Notes under the pieces: generated by a model
Databases searched by the model: none
The model's input: the letters and a program-made list of their open reading frames with translations, nothing else
What the model was told of the DNA's origin: nothing
Assembly (NCBI RefSeq): GCF_003286085.1
Contig: NW_020825327.1
Span: 1,922,001 to 1,986,000 of the forward strand
Length of the DNA: 64,000 nucleotides
Reading direction: 5' to 3'
DNA from: Drosophila persimilis
Taxonomy: Eukaryota > Arthropoda > Insecta > Diptera > Drosophilidae
Position numbers and translations under genes: made by a program
Part shown: positions 1 to 9,590 of the stretch, piece by piece
Layout: each line of letters opens with the position of its first letter
Position numbering within the stretch: the first letter of the stretch is position 1

Positions 1-1062
1 TCGTTTATAATTCCTCTCCATAAAAAAGGTAGCAAGTCTGATGCAAAAAAATTATAGATGTATAGCAAAGTTATATGCAACATCTCTGCAAGTCACTTAT
101 ATCTCCAACTCAGCATGGATTTATAAGGCGGCAATCAACCACCACGAACTTGTTAGAGTTTACCTCTTTCATTATTAAAGCCTTTCAAGGTAACTTACAG
201 ACGGATGTTATTTACACCGACTTTACTAAAGCATTCGACTCTGTAAACCATTCCCTTTTAGCGCATAAACTTGACCTTTTAGGGTTTCCGCCCAACTTCC
301 TGAGATGGATTTCTAGCTATCTTTGTTCCAGCTCTCAAAGAGTCCTCTTCAAAAACTCCCTCTCTTTACCAGTAAAGGTTTCTTCGGGAGTACCACAGGG
401 CAGCCATCTAGGCCCCTTACTCTTCACACTCTTTATTAATGACTTGCCTTCAGTATTAACATACTCTCGAGTACTTATGTAAGCGGATGATGTTAAACTC
501 TGTGTCCAGTACAAGGACATTTAATTTCATTCTCGCTTGCAATCCGATCTCAATAACTTTCAGTCATGGTGTTGTGCAAACTTGTTACACCTTAATGCCT
601 CGAAATGCAAAGTTATGACATGGTGTATGGTGCTCTCAGTACAAAGTACACCAGGACCGTATAGAATCAGTACAGAAAAACTTTTTACTCTTTGCACTGC
701 GGGGCCTTAACTGGGATGAAAGTGTGAGACTCCCATCTTACTCTAGTAGACTGCTATTAGTAAACCTCCCATCCTTAGTTAACCGTAGAAAAATGCTTGG
801 TGTGATATTTATGCACAACTTGATCAGGGGTGACATAGACAGCCCTGATCTGTTGAGCCGCATAAACTTCACGATTCCTATTAGACTGACTAGAAATTTT
901 ATACCGTTGTTCCTTCCACTTTGTAGATCGAATTATTCCTTGCATGAACCGTTTAGGGTTTTATGCTTGGATTATAATTCCCTCTACCATATTATATCCA
1001 CCACTAATTTTCTTCCTCTTATTAAATTACTAATCGTTACACACTTTTGTAGTAATTAGTAA
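1..1062 (+). pseudogene. CR1-A reverse transcriptase fragment, unit 1
   Basis: 3' part of a CR1-clade non-LTR retrotransposon ORF2, the endonuclease/reverse transcriptase that copies element RNA at a nicked target. Codons 75-482 carry RT motif A (DFTKAFDSVNHSLL; other copies have DFSKAFDSV) and motif B (SGVPQGSHLGPLLF). The catalytic YADD box is broken by a TAA at 480-482. A 218-bp deletion follows base 621, and the frame resumes at 724-1059 with the C-terminal thumb region. Near base 80 a deletion of about 29 bp relative to the reverse-strand copy at 20.9 kb shifts the frame; all four composite units share it. Clade assignment rests on similarity to the CR1-B copy at 21-30 kb, whose ORF1 has the CR1-style PHD-like finger. 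Confidence 0.8.
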
Positions 1063-1096
1063 TTGTAGTGGTATTTGTATTTTGATTGCATGCTTA

Positions 1097-1106
1097 ATTT
1101 CTTAGT
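1097..1106. repeat. Target-site duplication left of LOA-A, unit 1
   Basis: ATTTCTTAGT marks where the LOA-A 3' end meets the CR1-A 3' UTR. The matching right-hand copy is seen once, at 13119-13128, beyond the BEL-A body. The same left copy occurs at 5518, 57415 and 61875. Confidence 0.7.
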
Positions 1107-3710
1107 TAGGTTAGATTAGGTTAACCCGGACGGCCCTCAGCGGGGCCACGCATTGGCCAATCTGGCCCTTAGTTATCCGGATAGGATAAAGTCCCCGAGA
1201 ATCGAGGTGTTTTTAGCATAGGCCAGCAGTTCCAGTGCCGTCCTTTTGGAGGCATCTTCCAGTGATGCCAGCACTGGGGCGCCCAGGTAGGGTTTCCAGG
1301 GTTTCTGTCTCTGTTGGTGATGCCTAGCTTTGCTGCATGTGCAGCAGCCAGACAGTGAACAGTAAGTATTCTCACTAGCAATCTACAGGCCTTTCGTGGT
1401 AGGTGCAGTAGGTAGTGGCTAAGTTTCTCGTTGCGTTCCTTGCACATTATCTTCGAGGTTCTGCAGGTGGTGGAACTCCTCCACCTGCTATTAGTCTGTG
1501 TTCTAGCCTGCTTCTCTAGATCGCATTGCAGCGTTCTAAGGGAGACAGGCACGTTCTCGGTTCTCCTATTCTCCAGCTCGACTCTCCTTAGCTAGTACGT
1601 CCGCCGCTTCGTTTCCATCGATGCCCTGGTGGCTGGGAACCCAATAGATTCGCCCTGTCGTTGTCGTGCTTAGGATGTCTAGTGCCTCCCTGCTCGCCAA
1701 GACACTTCTGGAACTGACCGCGGACGACTGCATGGATCTTATCGCCGCTTGGCTGTCGACGAATAGGTTGACCGCATCGTGTGCTCGTTCTGTGAGGAGA
1801 GCGACCTCCGCTGCTTTCCCGATCGCAAAAACTTCTGCCTGGAATATGCTGCATTGGTCCGGTAGCTTATACGACAGCCTTATCTCAGGGTCTGTACAGT
1901 AAAGGCCCGCTCCTACTCCTCCGTCCATCTTGGAGCCGTCTGTGTATATATTGATGTCCTCAGTTTGGTCCCTTCCAATTTTCCAGTCTTCAGGTCCCAA
2001 AGATGTGGTTGTTTTGACGTCAAGGCAAGTTTGGGGGGTCATGTAATCAGTTGATCTGGTCATTTCCCTGCCGATTGAACTATGCCCGTATCCTTGTGGC
2101 GATAGATTTCCTGATGCTATGAAGCGTTGTGCTGCCTTTCCCGCAATCAGGCGAGCGTGAATGTCCAGGGAGTCGATTCCGAGTACAGTTTCGAGTGCTT
2201 TTGTTGGGGTTGACCTCAGCGCCCCTGTAATACAGAGCAGAGCCTGTCGCTGAGTCTTTTCCATAAGCTTATGGTATGTCTTCTTTTCAGTAGCCAGCCA
2301 CCACACTAAGGCTCTATACAGCAGAGTTGGTCGCACCACCGAGATGTAGATCCACTGCATTAGAGCAGGTGACAGGCCGTCTTGTCCGCGTTGATACTGA
2401 GTCCTACCTCTTCCGCCCACTCACGTATCTCCCTGAGTGTACGTTCCATTAAGGAGCTGAGGGTCGATGGACATACACCCGTGTCGTCTGCATAAGCTGT
2501 TATCTTCGGGGCCTTCCTTTCAAATCTCCAACAACCGACCACCAAATTCCACAGTAGTGGCGACAGGACTCCACCCTGAGGTGTGCCTCTATGTGCCCCC
2601 TTTATCATGGAAGCAGTGGGCCACTCCGATTGCACCCGTCTACAACTTAGGAGGTTTGTGATCCAGACGTTGATTGCGAGGTGCATGTTATTCGCTTCTA
2701 GGCGACTTGTTATTGCGGTTGTGGCCACGTTGTTGAATGCTCCTGAGATGTCCACAAATGCTCCCAAAGCATACTTTTTGTTGTGAAGGGCGCTCTCGGT
2801 GGTGGCTACTAGCGAGTGTAGTGCCGTCTCCACTGATTTGCCTTTGGTGTAGGCATGTTGGTTTGTTGACATCAGTCCCCATACCTCATTCCTGATGTGC
2901 AAATCCAACAGCTTTTCTAGTGTTTTTAGTATAAAGGAGGAAAGGCTTATCGGTCTCTAATCCTTGGGACTCACGTGGCTGCATTTTCCTGCCTTAGGGA
3001 GGAAAACAACTCTCGAGGTTCTCCATTGGATGGGGATATAGCCCGTACTTAGGCATGCTGAGTATATTGCGAAGAGCCATGGGGTAATAACCTCTTTGGT
3101 CAACTGCATCATGGCTGGGAATATCCCGTCCAATCCTGGTGCTTTTATGCCCGCGAAGGAGTCTTTGGCCCAGTGGATTCTCTTAGTGGTTAACAGACTT
3201 ATTGGGGGGTGCTGTTGCTCGGTTGCTAGGTCCTGATGCTCCTTGGCGTCAGTGACCTCGGTGCATCCAGGGAAGTGCGCCTCCATTAGTGCTGTTAGGG
3301 CTTCTTTAGTGCCCTCTGTCCACTGTCCGTTGTCTAGTTTTAGTTGGCTCTGTACTGTGGGCTGCTTTGAAAGCAGCTTCCAGAGCCTAGCGGTTTCGGG
3401 CACTTTCTCGATGTTGGCGCAGAAGTTTCTCCACGAGCTTTTTTGTGCCTTACGTATTTCCTTCATGTAGCTCCTAAGTATAATTTTATATTCCTCATTG
3501 ACACTCCCTTCGTTCGCTTGTTTGGCGATCTTGAAGAATTCCTTGAGGTTGTTTCCTTGGAGACAGAGATCTCGGTTCCACCAGAGTGGCTTGGACCTCC
3601 TCTTCGTTCTCGCGGGTTTGCACGATGCATGGTAGGCGTTCAGTAACTCGTTGGATAGGGTCTTTATGGACTTTTCTATATCTTCCGCGGATTTCACTGT
3701 TTACAGTTAA
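1107..3710 (-). pseudogene. LOA-A ORF2 (linker, RT, RNase H) remnant, unit 1
   Basis: Reverse-strand LOA-clade non-LTR element. From 3697 downward it shows the endonuclease-RT linker (KPLWWNRDL), RT motif A (FVDISGAFNN), motif B (GTPQGGVLSPLLWN), the AYADD box and an RNase H domain. RNase H residues are visible in YTDGSKMDGG, the AEVFAIGKAAE glutamate, FVDSQAA and WVPSHQGIDGNEAAD. RT plus a C-terminal RNase H is what separates LOA from jockey and CR1. Damage: a stop after SPKD near 2956, loss of roughly 75 codons after the YADD region (shared by all units), a stop at 1566, and two gaps (net 73 bp) removing the C-terminal zinc finger, shared only with unit 2. The element ends at 1107 in TTAGG-like repeats. 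The EN half is missing here because the BEL LTR begins at 3711. Confidence 0.88.
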
Positions 3711-4107
3711 TGTTCCGGGGGTTTCTATAGACTGTTATCTTCGAAGAGTGTTTGTCGGGTCAAGCAGCTTAAATATTTTAAATTATTGCCAGTGGTGCGG
3801 CCCAAAGGAAATGCATTTTGGTGTTGTCGTTTCCAATGCCCCCACTGCAAAGATCATTTGCTACCGCATATGCGCATGCAGCGGAATTCTTTCGTCTCCT
3901 TATGTCGCAATCTCTCGGACTCGGCTTAACAGAGTCCCCGAGCAGCTCTAACGCTCTCGGGCTATCATACGCTCTCGCTCGCGTCTAAGCTTGCTGCATA
4001 GGGCCCGGCAGATTGGCCCGTCAGCCCTTGCATGGGCAGTCTGGAGCTAATCGTCGCAGCTATTAGATTAACATCCTCGTATCAATCGTTCGCCCAATCA
4101 TCCCCAT
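3711..4107 (+). mobile_element. BEL-A LTR, 5' 397 bp, unit 1
   Basis: Begins TGTTCCGGGG immediately after LOA-A sequence and matches the LTR at 7985-8398 that precedes a tRNA primer-binding site. It stops at CCCCAT and passes directly into CR1-A at 4108, so the last 120 or so bases of the LTR, including AATAAA, are absent. The same truncated end occurs at 60464. Starting with TGT agrees with LTR ends. Confidence 0.8.
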
Positions 4108-5517
4108 GTACTCAGGTACTGCGCCGAAGCGCTGTGTGGACCTTTGCTTAAACTATTCACCGTGTCCATTGATTCTTCTTGCTTCCCCCCGATCTGGAAG
4201 GAATCGTTTATAATTCCTCTCCATAAAAAAGGTAGCAAGTCTGATGCAAAAAAATTATAGATGTATAGCAAAGTTATATGCAACATCTCTGCAAGTCACT
4301 TATATCTCCAACTCAGCATGGATTTATAAGGCGGCAATCAACCACCACGAACTTGTTAGAGTTTACCTCTTTCATTATTAAAGCCTTTCAAGGTAACTTA
4401 CAGACGGATGTTATTTACACCGACTTTAGTAAAGCATTCGACTCTGTAAACCATTCCCTTTTAGCGCATAAACTTGACCTTTTAGGGTTTCCGCCCAACT
4501 TCCTGAGATGGATTTCTAGCTATCTTTGTTCCAGCTCTCAAAGAGTCCTCTTCAAAAACTCCCTCTCTTTACCAGTAAAGGTTTCTTCGGGAGTACCACA
4601 GGGCAGCCATCTAGGCCCCTTACTCTTCACACTCTTTATTAATGACTTGCCTTCAGTATTAACATACTCTCGAGTACTTATGTATGCGGATGATGTTAAA
4701 CTCTGTGTCCAGTACAAGGATATTTAATTTCATTCTCGCTTGCAATCCGATCTCAATAACTTTCAGTCATGGTGTTGTGCAAACTTGTTACACCTTAATG
4801 CCTCGAAATGCAAAGTTATGACATTTCATCGTTCTAGCCCTTTGTTGGCTCCCTATACCCTATTTGGTGGTTCTCTTGATAGAATTACCCTGGTGGATGA
4901 TCTGGGTGCTATGTTAGACCCCAAGTTAAAGTTTTCCGAACACATTTCTACCATGGTAAATAAGGCCATGGGCGTGCTTGGGTTTATAAAGAGGTAGACT
5001 CTCTATACCTCGCTTGTTCGTCCGATCTTAAAATAAGGCTCCTGTGTATGGTGCTCTCAGTACAAAGTACACCAGGACCGTATAGAATCAGTACAGAAAA
5101 ACTTTTTACTCTTTGCACTGCGGGGCCTTAACTGGGATGAAAGTGTGAGACTCCCATCTTACTCTAGTAGACTGCTATTAGTAAACCTCCCATCCTTAGT
5201 TAACCGTAGAAAAATGCTTGGTGTGATATTTATGCACAACTTGATCAGGGGTGACATAGACAGCCCTGAACTGTTGAGCCGCATAAACTTCACGATTCCT
5301 ATTAGACTGACTAGAAATTTTATACCGTTGTTCCTTCCACTTTGTAGATCGAATTATTCCTTGCATGAACCGTTTAGGGTTTTATGCTTGGATTATAATT
5401 CCCTCTACCATATTATATCCACCACTGATTTTCTTCCTCTTATTAAATTACTAATCGTTACACACTTTTGTAGTAATTAGTAATTGTAGTGGTATTTGTA
5501 TTTTGATTGCATGCTTA
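4108..5517 (+). pseudogene. CR1-A reverse transcriptase fragment, unit 2
   Basis: Same ORF2 fragment as in unit 1 but with the catalytic box intact (MYADDVKL at about 4681). The RT palm runs 4278-4727, ending at a TAA. The next segment resumes at 4740-4997 (thumb, NLLHLNASKCKVMTF) and the C-terminus at 5145-5480. At least three frame breaks separate these blocks, so no functional polymerase is encoded. The 3' UTR ends where LOA-A is inserted. Confidence 0.82.
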
Positions 5518-5527
5518 ATTTCTTAGT
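5518..5527. repeat. LOA-A target-site duplication, left copy
   Basis: ATTTCTTAGT here and at 13119-13128 flank LOA-A plus the nested BEL-A. A reverse-strand CR1-A copy at 14.6 kb carries a related, uninterrupted 3' UTR, which agrees with LOA-A being an insertion into CR1-A. Confidence 0.72.
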
Positions 5528-7984
5528 TAGGTTAGATTAGGTTAACCCGGACGGCCCTCAGCGGGGCCACGCATTGGCCAATCTGGCCCTTAGTTATCCG
5601 GATAGGATAAAGTCCCCGAGAATCGAGGTGTTTTTAGCATAGGCCAGCAGTTCCAGTGCCGTCCTTTTGGAGGCATCTTCCAGTGATGCCAGCACTGGGG
5701 CGCCCAGGTAGGGTTTCCAGGGTTTCTGTCTCTGTTGGTGATGCCTAGCTTTGCTGCATGTGCAGCAGCCAGACAGTGAACAGTAAGTATTCTCACTAGC
5801 AATCTACAGGCCTTTCGTGGTAGGTGCAGTAGGTAGTGGCTAAGTTTCTCGTTGCGTTCCTTGCACATTATCTTCGAGGTTCTGCAGGTGGTGGAACTCC
5901 TCCACCTGCTATTAGTCTGTGTTCTAGCCTGCTTCTCTAGATCGCATTGCAGCGTTCTAAGGGAGACAGGCACGTTCTCGGTTCTCCTATTCTCCAGCCC
6001 GACTCTCCTTAGCTAGTACGTCCGCCGCTTCGTTTCCTTCGATGCCCTGGTGGCTGGGAACCCAATAGATTCGCCCTGTCGTTGTCGTGCTTAGGATGTC
6101 TAGTGCCTCCCTGCTCGCCAAGACACTTCTGGAACTGACCGCGGACGACTGCATGGATCTTATCGCCGCTTGGCTGTCGACGAATAGGTTGACCGCATCG
6201 TGTGCTCGTTCTGTGAGGAGAGCGACCTCCGCTGCTTTCCCGATGGCAAAAACTTCTGCCTGGAATATGCTGCATTGGTCCGGTAGCTTATACGACAGCC
6301 TTATCTCAGGGTCTGTACAGTAAAGGCCCGCTCCTACTCCTCCGTCCATCTTGGAGCCGTCTGTGTATATATTGATGTCCTCAGTTTGGTCCCTTCCAAT
6401 TTTCCAGTCTTCAGGTCCCAAAGATGTGGTTGTTTTGACGTCAAGGCAAGTTTGGGGGGTCATGTAATCAGTTGATCTGGTCATTTCCCTGCCGATTGAA
6501 CTATGCCCGTATCCTTGTGGCGATAGATTTCCTGATGCTATGAGGCGTTGTGCTGCCTTTCCCGCAATCAGGCGAGCGTGAATGTCCAGGGAGTCGATTC
6601 CGAGTACAGTTTCGAGTGCTTTTGTTGGGGTTGACCTCAGCGCCCCTGTAATACAGAGCAGAGCCTGTCGCTGAGTCTTTTCCATAAGCTTATGGTATGT
6701 CTTCTTTTCAGTAGCCAGCCACCACACTAAGGCTCTATACAGCAGAGTTGGTCGCACCACCGAGATGTAGATCCACTGCATTAGAGCAGGTGACAGGCCG
6801 TCTTGTCCGCGTTGATACTGAGTCCTACCTCTTCCGCCCACTCACGTATCTCCCTGAGTGTACGTTCCATTAAGGAGCTGAGGGTCGATGGACATACACC
6901 CGTGTCGTCTGCATAAGCTGTTATCTTCGGGGCCTTCCTTTCAAATCTCCAACAACCGACCACCAAATTCCACAGTAGTGGCGACAGGACTCCACCCTGA
7001 GGTGTGCCTCTGTGTGCCCCCTTTACCATGGAAGCAGTGGGCCACTCCGATTGCACCCGTCTACAACTTAGGAGGTTTTTGATCCAGACGTTGATTGAAA
7101 TCTCCACTGATTTGCCTTTGGTGTAGGCATGTTGGTTTGTTGACATCAGTCCCCATACCTCATTCCTGATGTGCAAATCCAACAGCTTTTCTAGTGTTTT
7201 TAGTATAAAGGAGGTAAGGCTTATCGGTCTCTAATCCTTGGGACTCACGTGGCTGCATTTTCCTGCCTTAGGGAGGAAAACAACTCTCGAGGTTCTCCAT
7301 TGGATGGGGATATAGCCCGTACTTAGGCATGCTGAGTATATTGCGAAGAGCCATGGGGTAATAACCTCTTTGGTCAACTGCATCATGGCTGGGAATATCC
7401 CGTCCAATCCTGGTGCTTTTATGCCCGCGAAGGAGTCTTTGGCCCAGTGGATTCTCTTAGTGGTTAACAGACTTATTGGGGGGTGCTGTTGCTCGGTTGC
7501 TAGGTCCTGATGCTCCTTGGCGTCAGTGACCTCGGTGCATCCAGGGAAGTGCGCCTCCATTAGTGCTGTTAGGGCTTCTTTAGTGCCCTCTGTCCACTGT
7601 CCGTTGTCTAGTTTTAGTTGGCTCTGTACTGTGGGCTGCTTTGAAAGCAGCTTCCAGAGCCTAGCGGTTTCGGGCACTTTCTCGATGTTGGCGCAGAAGT
7701 TTCTCCACGAGCTTTTTTGTGCCTTACGTATTTCCTTCATGTAGCTCCTAAGTATAATTTTATATTCCTCATTGACACTCCCTTCGTTCGCTTGTTTGGC
7801 GATCTTGAAGAATTCCTTGAGGTTGTTTCTTTGGAGACAGAGATCTCGGTTCCACCAGAGTGGCTTGGACCTCCTCTTCGTTCTCGCGGGTTTGCACGAT
7901 GCATGGTAGGCGTTCAGTAACTCGTTGGATAGGGTCTTTATGGACTTTTCTATATCTTCCGCGGATTTCACTGTTTACAGTTAA
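5528..7984 (-). pseudogene. LOA-A ORF2 remnant, unit 2
   Basis: Carries the same linker, RT and RNase H blocks as unit 1 (RNase H reads GIEGNEAAD here, GIDGNEAAD in unit 1). A private deletion of about 150 bp near 7098 removes RT residues including motif A. The stop after SPKD, the 75-codon RT loss and the zinc-finger gaps are also present. Its 5' continuation lies across BEL-A at 12639-13118, so this is the 3' half of an LOA copy split by an LTR element. Confidence 0.87.
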
Positions 7985-8398
7985 TGCATTTTGGTGTTGT
8001 CGTTTCCAATGCCCCCACTGCAAAGATCATTTGCTACCGCATATGCGCATGCAGCGGAATTCTTTCGTCTCCTTATGTCGTAATCTCTCGGACTCGGCTT
8101 AACAGAGTCCCCGAGCAGCTCTAACGCTCTCGGGCTATCATACGCTCTCGCTCGCGTCTAAGCTTGCTGCATAGGGCCCGGCAGATTGGCCCGTCAGCCC
8201 TTGCATGGGCAGTCTTGAGCTAATCGTCGCAGCTATTAGATTAACATCCTCGTATCTATCGTTCGCCCAATCATCCCCATATGTACATACGCGATAAGTT
8301 GGTTTAAATATACAAATAAATTGTGAATTATAAACATCCTCTCGACTTACATTAACTTCAAATTGCAACAGTTGTTAAAAACGCTTAATAGCGTTACA
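7985..8398 (+). mobile_element. BEL-A 5' LTR (first 101 bp deleted)
   Basis: Matches the LTR pieces at 3711 and 60068 from TGCATTTTGG onward. The first 101 bp are missing between two AATG-like microhomologies. It continues past the point where units 1 and 3 stop, includes AATAAA at 8315-8320 (likely polyadenylation signal) and ends in ACA two bases before the primer-binding site. Inferred intact length is about 515 bp. Confidence 0.8.
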
Positions 8399-8400
8399 TT

Positions 8401-8419
8401 TGGTGACCCCGACGTGATT
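8401..8419 (+). promoter_or_regulatory. Primer-binding site for tRNA-Trp (BEL-A)
   Basis: TGGTGACCCCGACGTGATT is the perfect 19-nt complement of the conserved 3' end of eukaryotic tRNA-Trp including CCA, and lies 2 nt after the LTR. It primes minus-strand DNA synthesis. The tRNA identity comes from memory of the tRNA-Trp T-arm and acceptor. An untranslated leader of about 220 bp follows. Confidence 0.8.
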
Positions 8420-8637
8420 GTGCAATAAATAATCCATCAGTGCAATCACAAACTAATATAGCATTCAAAGATCTAAACTAATTGCCATCTCAACCAGTGT
8501 CATCGACCACATAAGTTATCCATACATATATACACCGGCCTCCCCTGCATATTCGGTAGTGCACGTAGATAGCTGTTGGCTTCCGCTTCTCTTTTCGGTC
8601 ATCTTCCCGCAAGAAACGTTTCTTACACCGGTCGCCT

Positions 8638-9590
8638 TTGTATATACAGTTCGTACATAGCTGTTCGCTTGCTGGGCTCGGTTCTTGTCGTCTATTGCTC
8701 GTGTTACTCTTTGCGATCATCTTCCCGCTAGAGACGTTGGTCTTTCTGCTAACGCTGCCGCTACCATGGAAATCATTAGATTTGTTGGAAAACAGATTCA
8801 ATAATCGGCGATTGGTCTTTCAGGCACACATCAATGAGATCTTGGCGCTCCAGGCTGTGGAACCTGGGTCAGTGGTCATGCTTCGGGAGCTTTCAGACAA
8901 GTTCAATTCACATATGCGCGCGCTCCAGGGTTTGAGCACCACTGAGCAGATCGCAGGATGCATCGTCGTGCAGGAGCTTCTCCGAAAACTGGATCCAGCG
9001 AGCCAAGAGAAGTGGGAGGAACGATTCAACGACCCCCCATTCGCCAACTTAATTCCGTCGTGGGAATCTATGGCCTCGTTCTTGGAGCAGCGATGCAGAT
9101 CATTGGAGACGATGGACTTTTCTATGGCAAGCTATGCGTTGAGCAATCATGTGGGCAGAAGTAGAAAGCATAATAATTCTAGGTCCACATTGGTTACAAC
9201 GAATCAAACCGTAGCACCCTGCGCGCTGTGCAACGATGGTGCTCACGAGGTCCAGCACTGTCAGAAGGTTAAAGCGCTGTCCCCCACAAATCGCCATAAA
9301 GAAGCCAAGCGGCTTTCCCTGTGTATAAATTATCTCAGACAAGGCATCGATTACTTCAGTGCACCTCGAGCAACTGTCGCACCTGCGGGGGTAGACACCA
9401 TACCCTCCTTCATTTTGGTAGCCCTGAAGATACCGCAGTCCAAAGGAAATCAGCGCCGTATACTCCATCTCAGTCTACGCTGTCTGAGTCTACGCCGTCT
9501 GAGCATACCACTGAGCCCTCTACTTCAGCGGCTACCTCGTCTGCCCTTATTGCCCAAGATCTCAGGAATGGTGTTGTTCTACTTGCCACG
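8638..9590 (+). pseudogene. gag: BEL-A gag, frameshifted
   Basis: Structural polyprotein of a BEL/Pao element. The DUF1759-type capsid region is recognisable (RRLVFQAHINEIL, LRELSDKFNSHMRALQG, LLRKLDPASQEKWEERF), followed by a cysteine-rich nucleic-acid-binding region (CALCNDGAHEVQHC). Near 9345 the frame shifts, and the next knuckle (CRTCGGRHHTLLH) is read in the frame that starts at 9321. The N-terminal part before the capsid is short and lacks an obvious authentic start, so the 5' end of gag is probably eroded. Confidence 0.82.

Larger units (their letters stand above)
1..4107. repeat. Composite transposon repeat, unit 1 (type A)
   Basis: Head-to-tail repeat made of a CR1-A fragment (+), an LOA-A fragment (-) and the first 397 bp of a BEL-A LTR (+). 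The sequence from base 1 recurs at 4204, 56319 and 60561. This copy is type A: it lacks 218 bp of CR1 after base 621 that are present in units 2 and 4, and it carries a TAA at 480-482. The LTR piece joins directly to CR1 of the next unit at 4107/4108. The window starts inside the unit, so its left edge is not seen. Confidence 0.9.
4108..8280. repeat. Composite transposon repeat, unit 2 (type B)
   Basis: Second tandem copy of CR1-A / LOA-A / BEL-A LTR. Type B: the 218-bp CR1 segment (4825-5042) and the uninterrupted YADD codons are present. It differs privately from the others by a deletion of about 150 bp in the LOA RT (near 7098) and a 101-bp deletion at the LTR start. Past 8280 the LTR does not jump to CR1 but continues to its true end, so this is the right-hand edge of the left array. 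Confidence 0.9.

Noticed and set aside
9321-9468. Antisense ORFs across gag and pol genes as separate genes
   Set aside because: They mirror retrotransposon coding frames, carry no motif and vanish in related copies.
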